Assembly (NCBI GenBank): GCA_041476565.1
Contig: JBGOTQ010000068.1
Span: forward strand, 1-24,489
Reading direction: 5' to 3'
Source of the DNA: DATKMG01 sp041476565
GTDB taxonomy: Bacteria; Acidobacteriota; Terriglobia; Versatilivoradales; Versatilivoraceae
DNA: 24,489 nucleotides
Made by a program: the position numbers and the translations under genes
Part shown: positions 7,953 through 16,033 of the stretch, one piece after another
Numbering within the stretch: position 1 is the first letter of the stretch
Layout of the letters: every line of letters starts with the position of its first letter
The notes under the pieces: model-generated
Seen by the model: only the letters and a program-made list of their open reading frames with translations
Told to the model about the DNA's origin: nothing
Databases searched by the model: none

Positions 7953-8425
7953 CTAGAAATTCCACCGCTTTGCTCTAAAGAATTCCAACAGTGACAAACA
8001 CTCGATTCTGTAATGTTCTCAAACATCAGGAATTCGCTTCCTCGGACTTGTTCTTCCTGGGTTCTCCGATGTCACGACTTTCCAGCCCTTGGAGAGAGCA
8101 AGAGCAACAACAAAAGGGTCGGCATCAGGGGTGGTTTTTTTCTCGTCAATGAGGCTTGGAAAAACCTGCAGTACATCTTTCACATAAGCAATTTGGTCCG
8201 TGTCTAATTCCTTGAAGCATTTTTGCTTCTTTGCCCATAAATACAGCTCATCATGCTGTTTACTTAGCTCGTTCAGGACCTCTTGGGGGCTATAAGCTCC
8301 CTTGATCCTATAAGCTGCTCAAGCTTCTGCCAAAGTGTTGGGAATACATCGCGGGGATAGCGCCGCCTCCATAGGTCAATGAGGGCGTTCGTATCGATGA
8401 CGTATCCCGGGAAGAGGTCACGCAT
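7953..8425 (-). pseudogene. DUF4411 (PIN-like) protein, frameshifted and with a nonsense codon
   Basis: Reading starts at ATG 8425-8423 with RDLFPGYVIDTNALIDLWRR, the acidic N-terminal motif of DUF4411 proteins, a PIN-like family usually encoded directly after an XRE-ImmA/IrrE gene. The frame breaks after LIAPK near 8283, where one A seems lost in CCCCCAAGAG. It resumes in another frame (EVLNELSKQHDELYLWAKK, then DADPFVVALALSKGWKVVTSE, then RKRIPDV). A TGA at 8019-8021 interrupts it where Cys is expected. The old C-terminus continues beyond (IECLSLLEFFRAKRW) to TAG at 7953-7955. The ATG overlaps the stop of the upstream gene by 8 bases (ATGCGTGA), which indicates a former translationally coupled pair. 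The PIN-like Asp residues (IDTNALID; DADPF) remain, but no full-length protein can be made. The family assignment is from memory of its motifs. Confidence 0.78.
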
Positions 8426-9184
8426 ACTGCGCCTTTTCTTCCCTCACAATCGCTTCAACCGCTGGCAAGTACTTTAGACGTATTGACAAGTAGTCGGAAA
8501 CGTCCCGGTGAGTGATAATCTCCTGCCGCCCAGACTCCAAAACCAAAGAAGTAAATCGTATACCGTTCTGTCGTACACATTGTTTGGCTGGGACACTCCG
8601 TCCGCAAGGGAGAAAGCCCGGCCTTCCACTATCGGAAAGGGTATTTCCAATACTAGCGCGCCGAGTCGCTCAACCGATTTCTTCCATGAGTGTAAGGCTT
8701 CAACTTCACTCTCCCACCCGAATTGTTCCTCAATCGAGACCCTGAGCCTACCTCTAATTTGCATGCCCAGAGTTTTTATGTCGTCAGATAATGAAGCTTT
8801 GCCGATCTTGACTTCCGCCGGTTGATCCAAGGAGACTTTCAAGTTGCCAGCAAGTTCCTGTAGTCTGCGTGCACGTCGAAAGGCAAGAATCGTCTTTTCT
8901 GAGAATGGCTTCTTCAGAGTTTTTGGAAGATTACGAAAGTCGGCGGGTAGCGGTGGCTCTTGCGGCGGAACTGGCAGAAAAAAGACAGCAAGGGGCCTCT
9001 TGTAGTACTTGGCCAGCTCTTTGAGCTGTTTCAGCGTGGGGTTCTTTTCGCCAGTTTCCCACTTCAAAACCATGTCATCGTTCAGATCAAACCTTTTGGT
9101 CACATCCATTACTGTCTTTCCTATCGACACCCTAACCCATTTGAGCACACTTGAGGCGACCGACACTTCAATGTTCCTAGCCAT
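8418..9184 (-). pseudogene. XRE-ImmA/IrrE family gene with metalloprotease core deleted
   Basis: From ATG 9184-9182 the product has an XRE-type helix-turn-helix (about residues 15-70: DVTKRFDLNDDMVLKWETGE, then PTLKQLKELAKYY). The linker typical of this family follows (FFLPVPPQEPPLPADFRNLP). The start of the ImmA/IrrE domain follows (LGALVLEIPF, GRAFSLADGV). Where the HExxH zinc protease segment should follow, the frame changes at about 8570-8590. The sequence jumps to the family's C-terminal tail, read in another frame (VLESGRQEIITHRDVSDYLS, ending EKAQYA, TGA at 8420-8418). The in-frame stop of the first part is at 8474. The loss corresponds to an internal deletion, probably around 100 residues or more. 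The gene was the partner of the DUF4411 gene that overlaps its end. It is not functional as a protease; the DNA-binding half might still be expressed. Confidence 0.75.
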
Positions 9185-9190
9185 AGTTCA

Positions 9191-10887
9191 TCACCGTGTC
9201 AATTCGTAAATCTCGAAAGGCAATTGAGCGAAATCAATCCGGTACTGGTCAAGATGATCTTGGTCCAGGTACTTCGTAGGCGCAAATACTAAGCGCCTCT
9301 TATCCTTGCTGAGTGGCGGCAAAGCCTTGGCCATGTCCAATGTCAAGGCCAGATTCTTCAGCTTCTCGATATCCGGCTCATAGAACAGGAAGACCTGATT
9401 ATTTTTGCTCTCGCCGACAAAGTGAGCCTTCTTGTTAACGGCCTTCTCGTCAAACTCCTCGCCAGTCGCAGTGTAAAACACATATCGCGCCAGCTCCTTG
9501 TAGGTAGGCAAGCTGTCGCCGTCGAGGATGCTTTCCAGCTCAATGGCCTTCCCCAGTTCAAAGAAGCTGAACGTTCCGCCCAGCCCTTTCTTTAAGACTT
9601 CATCTTTAGCCGAGGGACTCCCTTGATGACACGGCGGATGCGTTCCGCCGTAATCGAATCGGCATAGTCCTCACATTCAACCAGGATGAATCTCCGGTTA
9701 CCGCCGTCCTCCTTGTTGAGTGAGAGGACGGCTTGCCCAGAGGTTCCTGAACCAGCAAAGGAATCGAGAGCAAGATCCGTAGGCCCAAGAACGAACCCCA
9801 GCAACTGGGCCATAAGGGAGGACGGTTTCGGATTGTCGAATGTCTTCTTAGATTCCGGGAATATCTCTCTTAATTCGTATGCACCTATACGTCCATCGAG
9901 AGTTATGAGGCTGGAGAGTTTGTCTTCAAATTCTTGAGCATAAAGTTTCAATTCGATAATCTTCGAGTCATCATCTCCAAACAAGATGCGTCCCTTCGCA
10001 AGAAGTTCATCCATCGTTTCTGCAGGAAATCTGTATCCCATTAAAGGTTGTTGACAGGGTTTCTTGGTCACAGGATGGATAACATTGTATCTGTAACCCT
10101 CCCTGCCCGGGTTGTGAACACTCTGACTTCCAGTATATACGCCACCTTCATCAATGTATTTGTACCGATCAAGAGGCCAAAGGAACGGCTTATTCTTGCG
10201 GTACCAGTCCTGGTAGGCTTGGGTTAACTTTTCACAGTCTTTGTGCTTTGATGTAAGTTCCTTTCCAATGCGAATCAGGACGTCTTTGACGGCAGAAACT
10301 CTCGACTTCCATTCAGGGGGCAATAGGCCCTTGTTCTTACTGAAGCAGAGCATGTATTCGTGTTCAATCGCAATGTTGGTAGGGTTATTATCTGTGACGT
10401 TCTTCCAAATGACAGTCCCGACCCAATTTGCGTCTCCGAAGACCTCGTCCATCAATGCCCGCAAGTGATGGAATTCAATATCGTCGATCGAAACAAAGAT
10501 TGCCCCGTCATCGCGCAATAGCTCTTTCAGCAACTTTAGCCTCGGCATCATCATGCAGAGCCACTTTTCGTGACGAGTCAAATCCTCGCGGTCAACCACT
10601 TTGCCCAGCCAGTCCTGCATCATGGGCGAATTGACGTTGTCGTTGTAAATCCACTTTTCGTTGCCGGTATTGTAAGGCGGATCAATGTAAATGCACTTGA
10701 TCTTCCCGGCGTAGAGCGGCAGAAGCGCCTTCAGCGCCTTTAAATTGTCGCCGTGGATAATCAGATTGTCACGCAGACTTACTTTGTCTGTCAGGCTCTT
10801 GCTCTTGACTGGAATCAGCTCGTGGTACTTGACGAGCAAGTGGTGGTTCTGAACAAAGGTCTTGCCCTTAAACTGGATTTGAGCCAT
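9191..10887 (-). pseudogene. mod: Type III-like adenine DNA methyltransferase (Mod), split by a frameshift
   Basis: The first segment (ATG 10887-10885 to stop 9592, 431 codons) has the beta-class order of motifs. IDPPYNTGN lies at 68-76 with catalytic DPPY, and the SAM-binding DSFAGSGTSG lies at 375-384, separated by a target-recognition region. The ending KGVPRLKMKS is out of frame. Shifting by one base in the C-run at 9614-9616 restores SAKDEVLKKGLGG, then TFSFFELGKAIELESI, then the Mod C-terminal domain (YKELARYVFYTATGEEFDEK to FEIYELTR, stop 9191). The combined length of about 564 residues is normal for Mod. Neither piece alone is a complete enzyme, although the N-terminal piece holds both catalytic motifs. 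No Res helicase/nuclease gene follows. It is a frameshift mutation, a phase-variable state, or a sequencing error in a short C tract. Confidence 0.8.
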
Positions 10888-10921
10888 GACGCGCTCCGTC
10901 TCCCTGGAAAATGCGATTGCT

Positions 10922-10978
10922 TGGAGGGCCGAACTCCGTGAGGCCGATCAGGCGGTGTCGCAGGAGCTGCGCCCTCCA
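10922..10978. repeat. Palindromic element upstream of mod
   Basis: TGGAGGGC (10922-10929) and GCCCTCCA (10971-10978) form a perfect 8-bp inverted repeat around a GC-rich 41-base centre. The right arm is followed by TTTTCAT, echoing the CCATTTTCAT end of the hairpin repeat family. It starts 35 bases upstream of the mod start codon. It is probably a REP-like intergenic palindrome; an overlap with the mod promoter is possible. Confidence 0.45.
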
Positions 10979-11233
10979 TTTTCATGCCACCCCGACCGCC
11001 CCGTTTAGCGAACGTTTTCCGCCGTGGCGTTCGTGAATCTAACATTGAAGGGAAAAGACCGCGGCTCGCGGCAACCGCCGTCGCCAAGACACTCACCGTG
11101 GCTACCAAAATTTTACCCTCTGACGAGTATGAATCTGTAAAGGCCAACTGCGCCAACCGCTCCATCGCGGTCTAGCCAATGAAAAACACCTGCCCTATGC
11201 ACAAGGTCAGTCTTCAGTGGTGATTCAAGATCA
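10979..11233. other. Intergenic region without a recognised gene
   Basis: Together with its flanks, more than 500 bases separate the mod start from the next gene start at 11442. Short open frames here on both strands lack ribosome binding sites and protein-like composition. Apart from the palindromes at 10922-10978 and 11234-11296 I see nothing definable. Confidence 0.45.
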
Positions 11234-11296
11234 CGCTGTAGGGCGTTTCTGTGAAACGCCACATTCCTAGGCGGTTGACACAACCGCCCTACAGCG
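11234..11296. repeat. 63-bp perfect three-way-junction palindrome
   Basis: An outer stem CGCTGTAG (11234-11241) / CTACAGCG (11289-11296) encloses two perfect hairpins. GGCGTTTC-TGT-GAAACGCC lies at 11242-11260 and GGCGGTTG-ACA-CAACCGCC at 11270-11288, joined by a 9-base linker. Alternatively the outer arms extend to 11 bp (GCTGTAGGGC with GCCCTACAGC plus the end pair). There is no coding. The architecture resembles Y-shaped REP/BIME-like intergenic elements. Confidence 0.8.
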
Positions 11297-11441
11297 AAGC
11301 CCCACCAAACTGACCCATTGCTGCCCTATTCTAGTTGAGCTTTGAAGAAATGTGCCCAGTTTTCTTGACCGGCGGTGAGATTTGGCATTAGCCTTTCTGC
11401 AATCTTGAGCAGGCCCTATAACCGCGGCAAAAGGAGTCCAT

Positions 11442-11970
11442 ATGAAAATCGCAGAGGTCCGGAAATTGCTCGATGGTTATACGGCCGACCAGTTGAAGCT
11501 CGTCATCAGTGAGCTTTATAAGATCATTCCTAAACAAACCAATCTTGGATTTCCTGAAGATCCCTGATCTCAAAGAAGCAGCGGTGGCCGAATGTCAGCG
11601 ATTGATTCATGAGATGAAGATGGAAGTCCCTAAGGCAAAGGGGGAAACCGCGTCTTTAGATGATTATTCCAATAGAGAGTATAAGAGGACGCAACGACTT
11701 CGCAACCTCGCAATGATGGGATTCCTATGCTATGCGAGTCTTGCTAAATACGACCAAGGCACTGCCTTCTTCAAAAAGAACCACAGCCAAGATCGTGAAG
11801 TAGTGGCACTTTTCATACTCCTGGAACAACTATTCGGTCTGCAGTTGCCAGACTACTGGTGTCGGGAATATGAGGCTGCCGTACAGAAAGGAATCGCGCC
11901 AAGAGAGAAACTCCAGCAGACCTACCAGTCCCTTCGTGCTAATGGAAAACTTCCTGAGCGTTTTTACTAA
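11442..11970 (+). pseudogene. Small uncharacterised protein, frameshifted
   Basis: ATG 11442 is preceded by AAGGAG five bases upstream, so this is a genuine start. The first frame gives MKIAEVRKLLDGYTADQLKL and reaches ELYKIIPK before stopping at 11567. The following open frame (+1, to the stop at 11970) is clearly protein-like: PILDFLKIPDLKEAAVAECQ, then LAMMGFLCYASLAKYDQG, ending NGKLPERFY. Skipping one base near 11535, in AAACAAACC, joins them into a protein of about 175 residues. The N-terminus resembles small helical proteins such as the DUF6155 group, but I cannot assign it firmly. It lies in a cluster of other broken genes. Confidence 0.6.
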
Positions 11971-12147
11971 GTGCCGTAGTTCTCCTGTCCTATTGGCTGC
12001 GGTCTCAAATCGCGAATTTTGTTCTAACGAGGAGCCTGGAAATCAATCCTACCAAACGAACGACTCTCGGGATTCTTTTGATTTCCAGGCTTACCTTTAT
12101 CATGTGTGGGGGCAAGATCATTCCCATTGTGTGGCCAGGTCTGGGTT

Positions 12148-13851
12148 TCAATGCCCGCTATTCTCAAGGATGGCCATGGTCCCGTCCAATGCCGGGGGTT
12201 CGTTCCCTCGCTTGATTTTGCGGAGGAGGACCGCATAATCGTTCCTCCATCTCTCAAGATCTGCAGGGGTTGTGTCCGGGTTTTTCTCCAAGGTCACGAG
12301 GGCCCGCTTAAGGATTGCTTCAGCCTCACTATAGTGACCCTCGTCGCTGTAGAGCCTCGCCAGTGCGACCCGGCATCTCTCCACATTGATTTGCTCTGTT
12401 CCAAACCTCTTTTGCCTGATGGCCAGGGCTCGAAGCAGTAGCGGCTCAGCCTTGGCATACTTTTTCCTGCTGCGCCAGACCTCTGCCAGGTCCATCAGAC
12501 AGGTGGCCACTTCCGGATGTTCCGGGCCCAATCGCTTCTCCCTGATCTCTAGCGCCCTTTGATAGAATCGAAGGGCTTCCCGATTGCGCCCTTGATCGTG
12601 ATAAAGAGCAGCGAGGTTTCTCAGGGCAGTCGCCACAGTAGGATGTTCCGGGCCCAACAGCCGCGTCCAGATAGCGAGAGCCCTTTGGTATAACGGTTCA
12701 GGACTGACGTCTCCCCTCCGGACTCTGAGGATCTCCGCCAGATTGTTCAGACTCATGGCAACATCGGGATGGTCCGGCCCGAGTTCCTTTTCCCTGAGAG
12801 CTAGGGCCTTTCGCAAAAGCGGCTCGCTCTTATCGTACTCAGCCTGGTCAAAATAGATGAGGCCCAGGTTGTTCAGGCTGGTGGCAACTTCAGGGTGCTC
12901 GCTTCCAAATACCTTCTCCCGGATTGACAACGCCTGACGGCAAAGAGACTCTGCTTCACGCAGGCGTCCCTGAGAACGCAGACACATTGCCAGATTGTTA
13001 AACGCCACAGCAACGTTCAGGTGCTCTTGGCCGAGGCTCTCCTTCCAGATTCGGAGAGCTTGTTGATAAAGCTCCACGGCTCGAGTGTAGTCTCCTTGGG
13101 CCTCCAACAATTCCGCTTGGTTATTCAACAGTGTGGCAACATTGGGGTGTCTGGGGCCCAAGTTTTGTTTTGTCACTTCCAGAGCCTGTTTGTAGAAGGC
13201 TTCTGCCTGCTCCCACTCTCCCTGAATCCGGAAGAGTTCTGCCAGGTTGCCGAGACTTATCGCTACATTGAGATGCTGTGGTCCCAATGCCTCGACAAAA
13301 ACCTCTCGTGCCCGTTGGTATAGGGGCTGAGCCTCGGCATACCGGCCCTCTGAACGCAGGAGTTCTGCCAGGTTATTCAAACTGACGCCCACATTCACAT
13401 GCGCAGGCCCCAGCGACTTCTCCTGGATGGACAGGGCTCTGCGGTAAAGTGGCTCCACCTGGGCATATTTGCCTTGCGCACGCAGTAACTCAGCGAGGTT
13501 TCCCAGCCCCGTCGCCACGTCAGGGTGGTTCGGTCCCAGACAATCTTCCCAAAGAGACAAGGCCTGGCGGGTCAGAGGCTCAGCGAGCTGATACCGTCCT
13601 TGAGTGAAGTAAAGAGCCGCCAAGTCATTCAGGTTCGTTGCCCTGCGGAGATCGTGATCCCCAAAGGCTTTAGTCATTGCCAGGGCATCCTGATATGCCT
13701 TCTCGGCCTCTCGAAGTTGTCCATCGGCTTGAAATCGATTCGCCTTTTTTAGGGTTCCCTCCCAGATTCCTTCCTCTGCCTTTGCTCCTTGGGCCAGAAA
13801 CAACAGAAAGAGAATCTTCAGGAGCCGTTCAAATCTATTAGAATTCGGCAC
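12148..13851 (-). CDS. Secreted tetratricopeptide (kinesin-light-chain type) repeat protein
   Basis: The start is a GTG at 13851-13849, chosen because AAGGAGG lies five bases upstream and a signal peptide follows at once (RLLKILFLLFLAQGAKAEE). The frame is open further upstream without support. The 567-residue product holds about eleven consecutive 42-residue TPRs of the TPR_10/TPR_12 type. Each has a core like LGPxHPxVAtsLNNLAELlr-qGrYaeAepLyqRAL and together they fill residues about 60-555. This fold is a protein-interaction superhelix; no catalytic domain is present. It is divergent from the FlgO/TolB-TPR gene at 14097 with a 245-base gap, so the two may share regulation. The partner and role are unknown. 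Confidence 0.85.
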   Translation of the reverse strand: MPNSNRFERLLKILFLLFLAQGAKAEEGIWEGTLKKANRFQADGQLREAEKAYQDALAMTKAFGDHDLRRATNLNDLAALYFTQGRYQLAEPLTRQALSLWEDCLGPNHPDVATGLGNLAELLRAQGKYAQVEPLYRRALSIQEKSLGPAHVNVGVSLNNLAELLRSEGRYAEAQPLYQRAREVFVEALGPQHLNVAISLGNLAELFRIQGEWEQAEAFYKQALEVTKQNLGPRHPNVATLLNNQAELLEAQGDYTRAVELYQQALRIWKESLGQEHLNVAVAFNNLAMCLRSQGRLREAESLCRQALSIREKVFGSEHPEVATSLNNLGLIYFDQAEYDKSEPLLRKALALREKELGPDHPDVAMSLNNLAEILRVRRGDVSPEPLYQRALAIWTRLLGPEHPTVATALRNLAALYHDQGRNREALRFYQRALEIREKRLGPEHPEVATCLMDLAEVWRSRKKYAKAEPLLLRALAIRQKRFGTEQINVERCRVALARLYSDEGHYSEAEAILKRALVTLEKNPDTTPADLERWRNDYAVLLRKIKRGNEPPALDGTMAILENSGH

Positions 13852-14096
13852 TATGGCCTCCTTTTCAAGCCCCTTCAGGTCTCCCTTGCTCCACTGCGGG
13901 TGACATCCGAATCGGGCGGCTTGTCTGCTAGCGGTTCTTCTGACCTGTAGATTGAAGGTGGGAGCGAAAAGGCGCAAGTTATGGAACGGTAAGCTAACGG
14001 TATCCTTACGTCGGGTTTGCTCTTGTAAAGCCCGCTGCAGGTGAGTTAAATTTGAATTAATTCCAAGTTCTGTCTCACAGTGTCGCGGAGTGAGGT

Positions 14097-15923
14097 ATGC
14101 AATTGAGCCCGACCGCAAAAACAGATCGAGGTCGTCATGACCTGTTTAATCTTGATGAACCGACGATTGAACTGGTCCGGATTCAGCTTGACAAAATCCT
14201 GAGCAGTCGCGGATTCGTGCGGTCTGAGAGAATGATCCGCTTTTTGCGCTTCGCGGTTGAGCAAATGATTCAACGCCGGGAAGAGGTCCTCAAGGAGCAT
14301 CTGATCGGAGTGGAAGTATTTGACCGAAAACCCTGCTACGATGCCGGCGCCGATCCGATTGTACGAGTTGAAGCCCGTAGATTGCGGACCAAGCTGAAGG
14401 ACTATTACCAGGAAGAAGGCCGCAATGACCCGATTTGGATTGAGTTTCCAGTCGGGAGGTATGCCCCGGTTTTCAGCTGGTCCGTGTCTTCTCCCATTGC
14501 GGCCAGACCTGACCATCCCGCCCGGAATTCTCGTCCCGCGGGAAATGCTATAGCTGTTTTGCCCTTCGTGAATCTGAGTTCCGATCGAGGTAATGAGTAT
14601 TTCAGTGACGGCCTGACCGAGGAGATAATCAATGCCCTGACGAGGCTGAAGGGCATGTACGTTGTGGCTAGAACTTCCGCCTTCCAGTTTAAAGGCAAGT
14701 CCTATGACATCCGGAATCTAAGGGAACAGCTCAATGTGCAAACCGTGCTGGAGGGTAGTGTCCGCAAAGCAGGCAAACGCCTCCGCATCGCGGTCCAGCT
14801 GATCGATGCATCGAATGGCTACCACCTTTGGTCGGAAACCTACGACCGGCAAATGAAAGACGTCTTTGTGCTCCAGGAAGAGATTTCTCGTTCGATCGTG
14901 GCTGCCTTGAAGCCACGGCTGGATACCGATACAGGAATCTTCCGATTCCGCCGGTCAGGAGAAAACTTGGAGGCATACCAGCTCTACCTCAAAGGGCGAT
15001 TTCACTGCGTCAAGCGAACTGAGGAAGGACTCCTTAAGAGCGTCGAGTACTTCCAGAAGGCCATTCAGGCCAGCCCGGATTACGCCATTGCTTATGCTGG
15101 ACTGGCCGAAGCGTTCAGTCTACTGGGACACAAGGGCCTTTCTCTTCCGAATGAAGTCATGCCAAAGGCCAAAGCTGCCGCGCTAAAGGCCCTCGAAATC
15201 GATGACCAGGTTGCCGAGGCCCACGTGTCTCTGGGGTTTGTAAAGTCAACCTATGATTGGGAATGGGTGGAAGCCGGCCGCCATTACGAGCTGGCACTCG
15301 AGATCCACCCGGGCAATGCCGAAGCGCACCACTGGTATGGTTCCGATTATTTGACGCCATTGGGAAGGCTGGATGAAGCCTTGTCAGAAATGCAACAAGC
15401 TCAATTCCTGGATCCGCTCTCCCTGGTTATCAACTCGGCCATGGGATTCGTCTTGATTTCCAAGCGACAGTATGAAGAAGCCATCGAGCACTACAAAAAA
15501 TTATTCGAGCTGGATCCCTATTACTACCGGATCCATACGGGCCTGGGCCGGGCTTATGCAGGCAGAGGAATGCTCGATGAAGCGCTGGCGCATTTCAAAA
15601 AAGCCAGATCTTCCTCCGGGGATATCCCTTACGTCACCGGGATCCTGGCACATTGCCACACGCTGAGGGGAGAAAACAAGGAGGCCCGAAAGTTGCTCAC
15701 CGAACTGCTGGACCTTTCGAAGAAACGATACATACCGTCAACCACCTTTGCTTTGATTTATGCAGGGCTCAATGAAGTGGATCGAGCATTTAATTGGCTG
15801 GAATTGGCATTCCAGAATCGTGAAGGGCCGTTAGTCTATATCAATGTTTACCCGACTTATGATTGCCTGCGCTCCGACCCCAGGTTTATCTCTCTGGTGA
15901 AGCGAATGCGGCTGGCAACCTGA
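14097..15923 (+). CDS. FlgO/TolB-N-like and TPR domain protein
   Basis: A 608-residue protein with GGAG six bases before the ATG. Residues about 22-128 form a conserved N-terminal domain (RSERMIRFLRFAVEQMI, LKEHLIGVEVFDRKPCYD, DPIVRVEARRLRTKLKDYY). It is common in large Acidobacteriota proteins often mislabelled adenylate cyclase; its Arg-rich helices suggest DNA or nucleotide binding, which is inferred. Residues about 151-275 are a FlgO/TolB N-terminal-like domain (IAVLPFVNLSSDRGNEYFSD, VVARTSAFQFKGKSYDI, LEGSVRKAGKRLRI, YHLWSETYDR). TPRs follow to the end (YAIAYAGLAEAFSLLG, YRIHTGLGRAYAGRG). No signal peptide or membrane segment is obvious, and no cyclase catalytic domain is present. It is probably regulatory or scaffolding. 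Confidence 0.85.
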   Translation: MQLSPTAKTDRGRHDLFNLDEPTIELVRIQLDKILSSRGFVRSERMIRFLRFAVEQMIQRREEVLKEHLIGVEVFDRKPCYDAGADPIVRVEARRLRTKLKDYYQEEGRNDPIWIEFPVGRYAPVFSWSVSSPIAARPDHPARNSRPAGNAIAVLPFVNLSSDRGNEYFSDGLTEEIINALTRLKGMYVVARTSAFQFKGKSYDIRNLREQLNVQTVLEGSVRKAGKRLRIAVQLIDASNGYHLWSETYDRQMKDVFVLQEEISRSIVAALKPRLDTDTGIFRFRRSGENLEAYQLYLKGRFHCVKRTEEGLLKSVEYFQKAIQASPDYAIAYAGLAEAFSLLGHKGLSLPNEVMPKAKAAALKALEIDDQVAEAHVSLGFVKSTYDWEWVEAGRHYELALEIHPGNAEAHHWYGSDYLTPLGRLDEALSEMQQAQFLDPLSLVINSAMGFVLISKRQYEEAIEHYKKLFELDPYYYRIHTGLGRAYAGRGMLDEALAHFKKARSSSGDIPYVTGILAHCHTLRGENKEARKLLTELLDLSKKRYIPSTTFALIYAGLNEVDRAFNWLELAFQNREGPLVYINVYPTYDCLRSDPRFISLVKRMRLAT

Positions 15924-16033
15924 TCCATCGGAAGCCAGCAATTTTGCTAGGTTGCCATGGTCGGTGAACCGGTCAATCTCGCGGCGCATTTAACGCATAG
16001 AGCAATTGGACCAAGGCGGCGATTCCGGCACAA

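Noticed and set aside
10815..11175. Open frames on both strands between mod and the palindrome
   Set aside because: Arg/Pro/Ser-rich translations of GC-rich palindromic DNA without ribosome binding sites.
13852..14118. N-terminal extension of the TPR protein by 89 residues
   Set aside because: The GTG at 13851 has a perfect AAGGAGG and a signal peptide, while the extension overlaps the divergent gene's start and is not protein-like.
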